Positions 8,901 through 15,834 of a stretch of 16,557 nt of DNA are shown piece by piece. Source of the stretch: Candidatus Eiseniibacteriota bacterium. Lineage in GTDB: Bacteria; Eisenbacteria; RBG-16-71-46; JAGVPR01. The position numbers were made by a program, and so were the translations under genes. The notes beneath the pieces are model-generated. The model was not told the origin of the DNA. It did not search any database and saw only the letters and a program-made list of their open reading frames with translations. Position 1 is the stretch's first letter. Each line of letters opens with the position of its first letter. The stretch is taken from contig JAGVPR010000027.1 in assembly GCA_020052115.1 (NCBI GenBank), forward strand, positions 1-16,557, written 5' to 3'.

Positions 8901-10190
8901 ACGCCGCCGGTCGCCGTGGCGAATCTCGTGGCAACGCAAGTGAAGACGGGAAACGACGGCGACGGCACGACGAAGGTCACGCTGGCCTTCACGGCCCCCG
9001 TGGACGCGGCGGTGACGGAAGTCTACCGTGCGGGCTTCGGCGGCTATCCCGAGTACGACGATGCAGGAGGCGCGGTGCCTGCAACGCCGGCAATCTATCC
9101 GCCTCCGGCACCCTGGACGCTCACGGGCGTCACGGCGACCGGGCAGGCCGACGAAGTCGACTGGCCGAATCGGGATTTCTGGTACTACGTCGTGTACACC
9201 AAGGATGCGTGCGGCAACGTCTCTACCGTCTCGAACAAGACGGGCGGGACGCTGAACTATCACCTGGGCGACGTGCACAACGGAACGGCTGATTGCACGG
9301 GAAACAACGTCGTCAATGGCAGCGATATCAGTTTCCTGGGATTCAACTACGGCATCAGTCTCGTTCCTTCGGATCCGCTCGCTTGCCTCGATGTCGGCCC
9401 GACGACGAACTTCTCGGTGAACGCTCGTCCGATGACCGACAACCTGGTGGATTTCGAAGATCTCATGATGTTCGCGATCAACTTCTTCCCTGTCGTCTCG
9501 AAGAGCCCCGTGAAGCCCGTCGCCGAACCTCTGGATGCGTTGAGCGTCGACATGCAGCCCGGCGCTCCGGGTGAGGTGATCGCTCGACTCATCCTGCAGG
9601 GCAGCGGCAGGATCCAGGGCCTCTCGGTGAAGCTCGCTTGGGAAGGGGCGACGCCGATCGGCATGTCGCCGGGAGATCTCATCGCGAGCAACGGCGCCGT
9701 GGCCTACAGCCCCGAACCGGGTGTCGTGGACGCCGCCGTGCTGGGTGTCTCGGGAGCCGGATTCACGGGCCGCGGCGTGCTCGCCACGGTGACCTTCCGT
9801 CTTGCGGGCGAGCCCCGCATCACGCTCGCGACCACGAAGGCGCGCGACGCGGAAAACGCGCCTGTGGAACTGGCCGCCGTGGATGTGACGCCGAAGCCGG
9901 CGGGCATGCCTTCTGTGACCGAACTTCTCCCGGCCATGCCCAATCCGTTCAACCCGCTGACGACGCTCAGCTATCGCTTGTCGAAGGCAGGCGAGATGGA
10001 ACTCTGCATCTTCGCGGTGGACGGCCGCCGCGTAAAGGTCCTGGAGAGTGGAGTCGTGGCGGCGGGCAACTACCGGGCCGCCTGGGACGGCACGGATGAC
10101 AGCGGTCGTCGCGTGTCGTCAGGGCAGTACTACGCGCGGTTGCGGACTTCGGAGGTCGTTCACACCCGCGCGTTGATGTTGCTCAAGTAG
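5997..10190 (+). CDS. Secreted modular surface protein 2: two-lobed parallel beta-helix head with the shared tail
   Basis: A 1397-aa exported protein starting at GTG. The signal peptide is residues 1-22 (leucine-rich core, TWA/ADLYV cleavage region). Head: a first pectin-lyase-like right-handed beta-helix (about 25-365; GYSTIQAAITAATPGDVIHV opens it, many short DNxxSGN-type coils), closed by NWWG (340-343) and YSPWL; then LWVDDD (about 381) and a second beta-helix (to about 807), closed again by NWWG (777-780) and FTPWL. A charged, proline-rich stretch near 660-690 interrupts the second helix. Tail: cohesin-like A (832-966, six Cys), fibronectin-III-like (967-1085), dockerin-like pair (1086-1166), cohesin-like B (1173-1301), FlgD-like sorting domain (1306-1397, PAMPNPFNPLTT). 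Beta-helices of this kind bind or cleave polysaccharides, but no catalytic lyase or hydrolase signature is evident. A long stem-loop follows the stop. It is a paralogue of its two neighbours through the tail. Confidence 0.9.
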   Translation: MNVLRSLIGVALLLLLASATWAADLYVPSGYSTIQAAITAATPGDVIHVAAGVYHERLTVTKSLTLIGPQDGVDPAPSGARTNPAAEAVVDLVGVPLANPNVLVDIPSGVTDVRISGFSLLGSMTFHYADEAAVRCSDDRITLEYNIIEGYAAVLYKGNDDFVVNSSRITSPKQCVVVQPNPATLVSIRDNLLLLGPSPAADAQAIYLTGTTDSEVLGNVATGFIGSNGVGGSHHTRLLIAGNEFTGNKKNVNLWGTTTFVTISDNDLSGAVQMGINVKGQDITITGNKVTGGAGDGIVVDYNVIPTLRVTIADNDLSGNSGDALEVTPAVAETVDASGNWWGTNSAVAGEILGDADYSPWLDTGANSSPGPGFLGDFSTLWVDDDSPQTGSAGRVQEGCDLATGSTVNLLPGTYEEQVVVTTDDLTLDGAGAGSTIIKSPTAMTNYFISSGTTQNYPIVFVNGATGVTISDMTVDGFGRGNGNVRFEGIGFWNGDGSVSHVAVQNIQDTPFSGAQHGVGVYAYNNTGGPYAIELDHVDVTDFQKNGMALLGTGLTANVHDCTATGEGATAVTAQNGIQIGVGAGGTVADCAVSGVHYTGVSWTATGLLIQDGATVSVSGAVPITGCQTGSYWINTNGSFAGADVSGDTDYGVIIGNFNATKSAQGERERPAPSPFDEGASLGAKPPQTTSSSVVVSMSDGCLIGSDAPGSAALYVYSAGGPVSVTASGLEIRDWDTACFTDGAAATLVATGNSIVSNFYAGYDNTYGGALQNAESNWWGDASGPGGVGGGTGDAVLGLNVDFTPWLVSGADLDPDCGFTATSGTIGPVPPAGCISTGAPCMTVPMDIARSDGGANARGYRVKFTLSPELQLCSGVASITEDVYLSSAGATNFQVLDNGGGTYTVDCAILGLPCGQAAATGTLFNVAVKKGSVEGTGTITVDEVRLRDCDNVPLQASPGAPGSITVDMTPPVAVANLVATQVKTGNDGDGTTKVTLAFTAPVDAAVTEVYRAGFGGYPEYDDAGGAVPATPAIYPPPAPWTLTGVTATGQADEVDWPNRDFWYYVVYTKDACGNVSTVSNKTGGTLNYHLGDVHNGTADCTGNNVVNGSDISFLGFNYGISLVPSDPLACLDVGPTTNFSVNARPMTDNLVDFEDLMMFAINFFPVVSKSPVKPVAEPLDALSVDMQPGAPGEVIARLILQGSGRIQGLSVKLAWEGATPIGMSPGDLIASNGAVAYSPEPGVVDAAVLGVSGAGFTGRGVLATVTFRLAGEPRITLATTKARDAENAPVELAAVDVTPKPAGMPSVTELLPAMPNPFNPLTTLSYRLSKAGEMELCIFAVDGRRVKVLESGVVAAGNYRAAWDGTDDSGRRVSSGQYYARLRTSEVVHTRALMLLK
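8490..10190 (+). repeat. Constant C-terminal module, copy 2 of 3 (coding repeat)
   Basis: Second copy of the ~1.7-kb coding repeat. The shared anchors lie at 9465-9482 and 9636-9649. Its last part is especially close to copy 3: 24 identical bases at 10146-10169 versus 14257-14280, just before the stop. Confidence 0.85.
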
Positions 10191-10202
10191 GAAGGCGAAG
10201 AC

Positions 10203-10245
10203 TCGGGAGGGACGGACCCGGTTTCGGCCGGGTCCGTCCTCCCGG
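10203..10245 (+). terminator. Long GC-rich hairpin after surface protein 2
   Basis: The left arm 10203-10221 pairs with 10228-10245 around a 6-nt TTTCGG loop, with a single bulged G (near 10211) and one terminal G-T pair. The core is ACGGACCCGG with CCGGGTCCGT. It starts 12 nt after the stop. No T-tract follows, so intrinsic termination is possible but not certain. Confidence 0.65.
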
Positions 10246-10332
10246 ACTCCCGGCGGATCGCGCCCCAGGCCCGGGCGGTTTGCGCCAGACGACGCCGCAC
10301 ACGACGGATCGGAAAGCCGGAGGATGAGTGTC

Positions 10333-13300
10333 ATGAGAACGTGGAAAACCCCATGCGGCCTGATCGTCGCTTCCGCCGTGTTGGCGGCGCTGATTCCGGC
10401 AGCGGGCTGGACAGCTCCGGCCCCCAGTGACGAAGCCGGGTTCTTGGCTCCCAACCCCGCGGGAGGCGCCGGGGGCGCAGACAGAAGCGTTGTCCCACAC
10501 GCGTTCGCGGCCCTGCCCGAAGATGACCGATTCGACCCGCGCGCGATGAATGGAAAACAGGGCTCGATTCACTACGTGGCCACCATCGGGGACGATGCCA
10601 CGGGTGACGGGAGCATGCCCTTCCCCTGGAGAACGCTGAAGCACGCTCTGTCTCAAGTCACCGACGGCGATGCGATCTGGATCGAGCCCGGCGACTATGA
10701 GGAGACCGGGCAGCTCGTCGTGGACCACAATCTATGGATCGCGGGTTGGGGATGGGATCAGACGACACTGACCAAGTCCGAGGACACCGGTGATCCCTCC
10801 AGCGGAAGCGCGCGCGCCTGGTTCCTGGTTCAGCCCGACAAGTTCCTCGAGCTGTCGCACCTGACCCTCGACGGGGCGGGCCGGAGGATATGCATCGGCG
10901 TCCTTTCCCTGGGGCAGGTCTGGGTGCGCGACTGCCACGTCCGGAACATCAGATGGAACAGCTCCGCCCCGGACTATTACGGCAGGGGCATCTGCACGTA
11001 TGGCGGCGCCGGCCAGCAGAACGCCGTCGCGGATTGCGTCTTCGAGAACATCGGGCGGATCGGCGTCTTCACATTCGGCGCCGGGGTCTGGACGCAGGTC
11101 TCCGACGTCACGTACACCGGCAAGGGGATCGGGGACCACCTCGACTACGCGTTCGAGGCCGGAGGCGGGGCCGAACTGACGGTCTACTGCAGCAACGTCA
11201 GCGCCTGCCGCGGGGTTGCCGTCAGCGATGGGTCAACGTCCGCCGGAGTCTTCGGGACGACGTATTTTGGTCCCGGCACGGTCCTCTCCACCAAGTGGAA
11301 CGTGATCACGGACTGCGCGACCGCCGTCGCGGTGGGCTACGACGGTTCCGATGTCACCGGCGCGCCGGACATCGGCGGGAACGATTTCTCGGGCAATGAG
11401 GTGGCGATCGGGAACAGTTCGGCCACGAACCTGGTCAATGCCCCCATCAACTGGTACGGATACGTCCAGCCGGCAGATGTCGCCGGGCAGGTGACCGGCT
11501 GTGTGGATTACAGCCCATGGCTGGCCATCGGAGCCGGGCTTCCCGTCCCGCAACCGGCGCCCTGCTTCAATCCCGATCTGTCGGTGCTCTGGGTGGACGA
11601 CGACAGCGACGTTTACGACCCGCTCGTTGGGTTCATCGGCGAGGCCGTCGCTCTCGTGTCGGGCGACACGGTCCATGTCGCACCCGGAAGCTACGTCGAA
11701 TCCGTTAGCCTGAATGTCCCCGACTTGAACCTCGTGGGTCCCAACGCGGGCATTGACCCATGCACGAGCGTTCGGGGCCCCGAAGCCGTGATCGCGAGCA
11801 CCAACCCGAGCGGCACGCTGCAGATTGTGGCGAACGGGGTCACGATCGACGGCGTGAAGATCACCGGAGGGGTCTACGGGATCCTGGCGATGGGCGCGTT
11901 CACGGGCCTCACGGTCAGGAATACGATCATTGATGGTCCTTCCGATGACGGGATCAACCTCTGGACGAGCACGGGTGGGTGGATCCATCACAACCAGATC
12001 GTGAACTGCCCGTTGACGGGGATTGCCGGAGGGAGCACCGATGCCAGTGCGCCCACCCAGGCGCTCATCGAGCACAACTGCATCACGAACACCCGGCTCG
12101 GGATCACGGGTTACCATAGCGGGTCGACGATCCGCGAAAACCTCGTCAACACATTCGGGCTGGCCCCGCCCGCGGCGGGCATCAGCGGGCAACTCCTCAA
12201 CACGACCGTGTCGGGCAATGCGGTGAGCGGGTACACCTACGGAGCGGCGATCGCCCTCACGGCCTACGGCGCGCGTCCGCATTCCTCCAACGTCGCCATC
12301 ACCTCCAACGACTTGGCATCGAACGCAGGAGGCATCCACTTCGATGCGGCTGCAACGCTGGTTGGAGTGACGGCGAACTACAACAAGATCTACGGCAACA
12401 CGGTCGCGGGTCTGCAGAACCTCTCCCCCGCAAGCCTCGATGCGACCTGCAACTGGTGGGGGGACGCGCTGGGCCCGAACGTGCCGCCGGCCAATCCGAG
12501 TCCCGGAGATGACCTGGCGGGGAGCGCGAGCTACGCGCCGTGGTGGACGACGGCGACGGGACCTTGTGACGGCTTTGGCCCCAACAATGTGGCCGCGAAT
12601 GCGGAGGGGATCTGCGTCTCGGGCGCGACGCCGTGCGCGACGGTGCCGGTCGTCTTTACGCGAAGTGATCCATCGGCGGCGCGTGCAGTCAGCGTGACGT
12701 TCGAGCTGAGCAGCAACCTGGAGCTGTGCGACACGCCGCCCATGAGCGTTCTCCAGGGAGGATGGCTCGCCGGTTATGGAACGACTTTCCAGGTCGTGGA
12801 CAACGGTGGCGGCTCGTACACGGTGGACCAGGCGATCCTCGGGTCGCCGTGCGGCGTGACGTCGGGAGGGACACTGTTCACGGTGGGCGTCAAGATGAAG
12901 GCCGGCTTCCCGGACGGCACGGGCGTGATCACGGTGACGGACGTGGTCGTCCGCGACTGCGGCAACGCTCCGCTTGCGGGGATTCCGGGTTCGCCGGCGA
13001 CCATCACGATTGATACGGCTCCGCCGGCGGCGGTGGCCAACCTGGCGGCGGCGCAGGTGAAGTCGGGGAACGACTCGGACGGGACGACCAAGGTCACGCT
13101 GACGTTCACGGCGCCTCCGGATGCGGCGACGGTAGAGGTCTACCGTGCCGGCTTCGGCAACTATCCCGAATACGACGACGCGCCGGGAGCCGGCTCCGTG
13201 CCGCCGGCACCGAGCTACCCGCCGCCGGCGCCGTGGGCGCTGACCGGAGCGACGGCGAGCGGACAAACGGACGAGACACCCTGGCCCAGCCGGGACTTTT

Positions 13301-14301
13301 GGTACTACGTCGCGTTCGCGAAGGACGCCTGCGGCAACGTCTCTGCGGTCTCCAACAAGACCGGCGGGACGTTGAACTACCACCTCGGGGATGTTCACAA
13401 CGGGACGACCGACTGTACCGGAAACAACATCGTGAGCACTTCCGACGTGAGCTTCCTCGGAAGTCACTACGGGATCACGCTCGGCGTATCCGATCCCCTG
13501 GCCTGCCTTGATATCGGTCCCACGCACGACTCCTCGGTTGACGGGCGCCCGATGACGGACAACCAGCTCCAGTTCGAGGATCTAATGATGTTCGCGATCA
13601 ACCACATGACGGTCTCGAAGGGCTCCAACAAGCCCGTTGCGGAGCCGCTGGATGCCTTGACAGTGGAGGTAGCACCCGGCCGGCCGGGCGAAATGGTCGC
13701 GCGACTCATCCTTCAGGGAAGCGGCCGCATTCAAGGTCTGTCGGCGATGCTGGCTTGGGAAGGGGCGGCGCCCCTGAGCATGACGCCCGGGGAGCTGATC
13801 GAGAGCAACGGCGCCGTGGCGCTCAGTCCCGAGCCGGGCGCGGTGGACGCGGCGGTGCTGGGCACTTCGGAGGCCGGATTCGCCGGAGCCGGCGTGCTCG
13901 CGACCATTACCTTCCGGGTGCAGGATGAGCCTCGGATCGCGCTGGCCTCGGTGGAGGCTCGCGATGCAAGGAACGCTCGAGTGGACCTGGCGCTGGTGGG
14001 GGTGCACCAAGGGCAGTCGCCGAAGATGACCGAGTTGTTGCCGGCTGTGCCGAACCCGTTCAATCCGGTGACGACACTCCGGTATCGGCTGTCGAAGGCG
14101 GGGCTTGTGGAGTTGGCGGTGTTTTCGGTGGACGGGAGGATCGTGAGGATGCTGGTGAGCGCGACGCGCCCACCCGGCGAGGACCGTGTGACCTGGGATG
14201 GCCGGGATGAGCGGGGCTCACCGGTGGCCTCGGGGCAGTACTACGTGCGGTTGCGAACTTCGGAGGTCGTTCACACCCGCACGTTGACGTTGGTCAAGTA
14301 G
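10333..14301 (+). CDS. Secreted modular surface protein 3: two-lobed beta-helix head (DUF1565-like start) with the shared tail
   Basis: A 1322-aa exported protein. The ATG at 10333 is preferred because GGAGG (10319-10323) is 9 nt upstream; the in-frame ATG at 10324 directly abuts that site. Signal peptide: about 1-28 (MRTWK, hydrophobic core, ending near TAPA). Head: IHYVATIGDDATGDGS (from about 79) is a DUF1565/pectin-lyase-like opening; the first beta-helix ends with NWYG (373-376) and YSPWL; LWVDDD (419-424) introduces a second beta-helix ending with NWWG (707-710) and YAPWW. Tail: cohesin-like A (758-897), fibronectin-III-like (898-1012), dockerin-like pair (1015-1095), cohesin-like B (1101-1228), FlgD-like sorting domain (1232-1322, PAVPNPFNPVTT). 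In cohesin-like A the VDC of the paralogues is VDQ, leaving five cysteines. Architecture and the LWVDDD/NWWG landmarks match protein 2, so the two are likely duplicates with diverged heads. No catalytic motif is recognised; the ligand is unknown. Confidence 0.9.
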   Translation: MRTWKTPCGLIVASAVLAALIPAAGWTAPAPSDEAGFLAPNPAGGAGGADRSVVPHAFAALPEDDRFDPRAMNGKQGSIHYVATIGDDATGDGSMPFPWRTLKHALSQVTDGDAIWIEPGDYEETGQLVVDHNLWIAGWGWDQTTLTKSEDTGDPSSGSARAWFLVQPDKFLELSHLTLDGAGRRICIGVLSLGQVWVRDCHVRNIRWNSSAPDYYGRGICTYGGAGQQNAVADCVFENIGRIGVFTFGAGVWTQVSDVTYTGKGIGDHLDYAFEAGGGAELTVYCSNVSACRGVAVSDGSTSAGVFGTTYFGPGTVLSTKWNVITDCATAVAVGYDGSDVTGAPDIGGNDFSGNEVAIGNSSATNLVNAPINWYGYVQPADVAGQVTGCVDYSPWLAIGAGLPVPQPAPCFNPDLSVLWVDDDSDVYDPLVGFIGEAVALVSGDTVHVAPGSYVESVSLNVPDLNLVGPNAGIDPCTSVRGPEAVIASTNPSGTLQIVANGVTIDGVKITGGVYGILAMGAFTGLTVRNTIIDGPSDDGINLWTSTGGWIHHNQIVNCPLTGIAGGSTDASAPTQALIEHNCITNTRLGITGYHSGSTIRENLVNTFGLAPPAAGISGQLLNTTVSGNAVSGYTYGAAIALTAYGARPHSSNVAITSNDLASNAGGIHFDAAATLVGVTANYNKIYGNTVAGLQNLSPASLDATCNWWGDALGPNVPPANPSPGDDLAGSASYAPWWTTATGPCDGFGPNNVAANAEGICVSGATPCATVPVVFTRSDPSAARAVSVTFELSSNLELCDTPPMSVLQGGWLAGYGTTFQVVDNGGGSYTVDQAILGSPCGVTSGGTLFTVGVKMKAGFPDGTGVITVTDVVVRDCGNAPLAGIPGSPATITIDTAPPAAVANLAAAQVKSGNDSDGTTKVTLTFTAPPDAATVEVYRAGFGNYPEYDDAPGAGSVPPAPSYPPPAPWALTGATASGQTDETPWPSRDFWYYVAFAKDACGNVSAVSNKTGGTLNYHLGDVHNGTTDCTGNNIVSTSDVSFLGSHYGITLGVSDPLACLDIGPTHDSSVDGRPMTDNQLQFEDLMMFAINHMTVSKGSNKPVAEPLDALTVEVAPGRPGEMVARLILQGSGRIQGLSAMLAWEGAAPLSMTPGELIESNGAVALSPEPGAVDAAVLGTSEAGFAGAGVLATITFRVQDEPRIALASVEARDARNARVDLALVGVHQGQSPKMTELLPAVPNPFNPVTTLRYRLSKAGLVELAVFSVDGRIVRMLVSATRPPGEDRVTWDGRDERGSPVASGQYYVRLRTSEVVHTRTLTLVK
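12604..14301 (+). repeat. Constant C-terminal module, copy 3 of 3 (coding repeat)
   Basis: Third copy of the ~1.7-kb coding repeat. The shared anchors lie at 13585-13602 and 13753-13766. It is the most diverged copy in cohesin-like domain A (a lost cysteine) and in the FlgD-like domain (PAVPNPFNPVTT). Confidence 0.85.
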
Positions 14302-14313
14302 TCGAGCGGCGGA

Positions 14314-14344
14314 GGGCGGCGGGTCCTCATCGGACCCGCCGTTC
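14314..14344 (+). terminator. GC-rich hairpin after surface protein 3
   Basis: A perfect 10-bp stem, CGGCGGGTCC (14317-14326) with GGACCCGCCG (14332-14341), closes a TCATC loop. It extends outward by two G-T pairs and one G-C pair. It lies 12-15 nt after the stop. The CGGCGGGT/ACCCGCCG core is the same as in the hairpin after protein 1. No T-tract follows. Confidence 0.65.
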
Positions 14345-14401
14345 GAAGCCAGAGGCTGCCGGCCTCCTCGGGCGGCGGCGATGAGAACCTCGGAGACGAC
14401 G

Positions 14402-14962
14402 ATGCACCCAAGACAGGGCATTACCCATTGGGGACCGGTGAGTGCGCTCATCGCTCTCGGTCTCATCTGCTTCCCGGCGGCCGCGACGGCGGCGGCGGTT
14501 GTGAGTTTCAATCCACTGAACGGCATCATCGTCGGTCCGGCGGACACGCTCACGGTGGACGTCACCGTGGACGGGGCCGCTTCCGACCTGCGGGGATTCA
14601 CATTCGTCTTCGAGTTCGATCCACTGGTGGTCCGTCCGACGGACGTGACCGCCGGAGCGCTCGAGACCGGCGCGCCCTGTCCGAGCTTCTTCACCTGGCT
14701 CAACGAGGCCGCGGTCGGCGATTCGATCTTCGTGGATGGGGCGACGCTTGGCTGCTCGGTTTCGGGGCCTGGAGCGTTCGTCCGCATGCGATTTGTGGGC
14801 GTCGAGCAGGGACTGAGCCCTCTCGCATGCCGGCGCGGGGAACTCAGGGATTCGATGAACCAGCCGATTCCGCACACCTGTGAGGGCGGAACGATCCTCT
14901 ACATCGGTCCGACGCCCGTGGCGCCGGGCAGTTGGGGGAGGCTGAAGGGTCTTTATCGGTGA
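14402..14962 (+). CDS. Small secreted cohesin-like protein without a sorting domain
   Basis: A 186-aa exported protein. The ATG at 14402 is chosen over the in-frame ATG at 14381 because CGGAG ends 6 nt upstream of it and because it starts the signal peptide directly (hydrophobic SALIALGLICFPAAATA). The mature part (about residues 30-165) reads like one cohesin-type beta-sandwich: ADTLTVDVTVDGAASDLRGF, FVFEFDPLVVRPTDV, AFVRMRFVGVEQG, with four cysteines. The gene lacks the FlgD-like domain of its neighbours and ends in a short tail, PGSWGRLKGLYR. Only 34 nt separate it from the next gene, so they are probably co-transcribed. It could be a soluble or lightly anchored partner for the dockerin-like segments encoded upstream. 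The cohesin fold is a motif-level assignment; binding is inferred. Confidence 0.75.
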   Translation: MHPRQGITHWGPVSALIALGLICFPAAATAAAVVSFNPLNGIIVGPADTLTVDVTVDGAASDLRGFTFVFEFDPLVVRPTDVTAGALETGAPCPSFFTWLNEAAVGDSIFVDGATLGCSVSGPGAFVRMRFVGVEQGLSPLACRRGELRDSMNQPIPHTCEGGTILYIGPTPVAPGSWGRLKGLYR

Positions 14963-14996
14963 CGTGCGTGGCCAGAATGCCGGGAAGGGGCGAGCG

Positions 14997-15815
14997 GTGA
15001 GGATTCGTGCGATCGTCTCGATGCTGTGCGTGCTCGTCTGCGGGCTCGGGGTCGCGGGGCCCGTGACGGGACAGGGAGTTCATCTGGGGATCGTTCCTCT
15101 GGAGGCCGTCGTCGCTCCCGGGGACACCTTCCTGGTCGAACTGCGGATCACGGAGGCGGGTTCGGAATTCAACGCCTTCGACGTGAACCTTGGCTTCGAT
15201 CCGGTTCGTGTCGCTTTCGTCCCGACTGTTCCGGTGAGCGATCAGCGGGGAGCGCTCATGACGGATGCGTGCGCCAACACGTTCCACGTCTTCACGTCTG
15301 AGGCCGCGCAGCTACGGATCACGATGAGTCTGCTCTGCGCGAGCACGTTCGTGATGGGCCCCGGCGTGATCTACCAGGTGAAGTTCCGCGCGCTCGAGGG
15401 CGCCGGGGAGGCGGCGTTCATCTGCAACACGGGGACCCAGTTCTACCGCGCGGGGTACTTCGTCAATCCGCTCGTCTGCCAGCCGGGCTCGGTGACCGTG
15501 GACGACGGCACGCTGGGCCTGAGCGATATCGAGGACTCCGCGCGCTCCGGCGTGCTGCTGGGGCCCCCCGTGCCGAACCCGTCGAGGGGCTGGGGGGTGC
15601 TGAGCTTCACGCTGCCGCGCGCGGAGGCGGCGCGCCTGGAGATCTACGATGCGGCCGGCCGTCTCGTCGCGCAGCGCCCGGACCGGAACTACGGCGCCGC
15701 GGGCCGCTACGTCGAAGGATGGGACGCGGGGACGCTGCCGTCGGGGGTCTATCTGGTGCGGCTCGTGACGGCATCGGGCCTGGTCGCGCGGACGCGCTGG
15801 ACCCTGGTGCGCTGA
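14997..15815 (+). CDS. Secreted cohesin-like protein with FlgD/Por-type C-terminal sorting domain
   Basis: A 272-aa exported protein. The GTG at 14997 is preferred: GGGAAGGGG (14982-14990) sits 6 nt upstream and the signal peptide (IRAIVSMLCVLVCGLGVAG) follows at once; an earlier in-frame GTG at 14964 has no ribosome site. Residues about 27-170 are a cohesin-like beta-sandwich (VVAPGDTFLVELRITEAG, FNAFDVNLGFDPVRVAFV, VIYQVKFRALEGAG) with four cysteines. After a short linker, residues about 190-272 form a FlgD-like immunoglobulin domain (PVPNPSRGWG, LEIYDAAGRLV, LPSGVYLVRLV) of the kind used for outer-surface sorting in type IX secretion; whether that system exists here cannot be seen. It is likely co-transcribed with the cohesin-only gene before it. 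It could act as the surface-anchored receptor of the set, but that is inference. Confidence 0.8.
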   Translation: MRIRAIVSMLCVLVCGLGVAGPVTGQGVHLGIVPLEAVVAPGDTFLVELRITEAGSEFNAFDVNLGFDPVRVAFVPTVPVSDQRGALMTDACANTFHVFTSEAAQLRITMSLLCASTFVMGPGVIYQVKFRALEGAGEAAFICNTGTQFYRAGYFVNPLVCQPGSVTVDDGTLGLSDIEDSARSGVLLGPPVPNPSRGWGVLSFTLPRAEAARLEIYDAAGRLVAQRPDRNYGAAGRYVEGWDAGTLPSGVYLVRLVTASGLVARTRWTLVR

Positions 15816-15834
15816 AGGTGTGCGCGGGCTCCCG

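Noticed and set aside
11233..13527. Long antisense open frame (764 codons) opposite surface protein 3
   Set aside because: Same reasoning: low-information Arg-rich translation, and the shadowed plus-strand frame is clearly coding.
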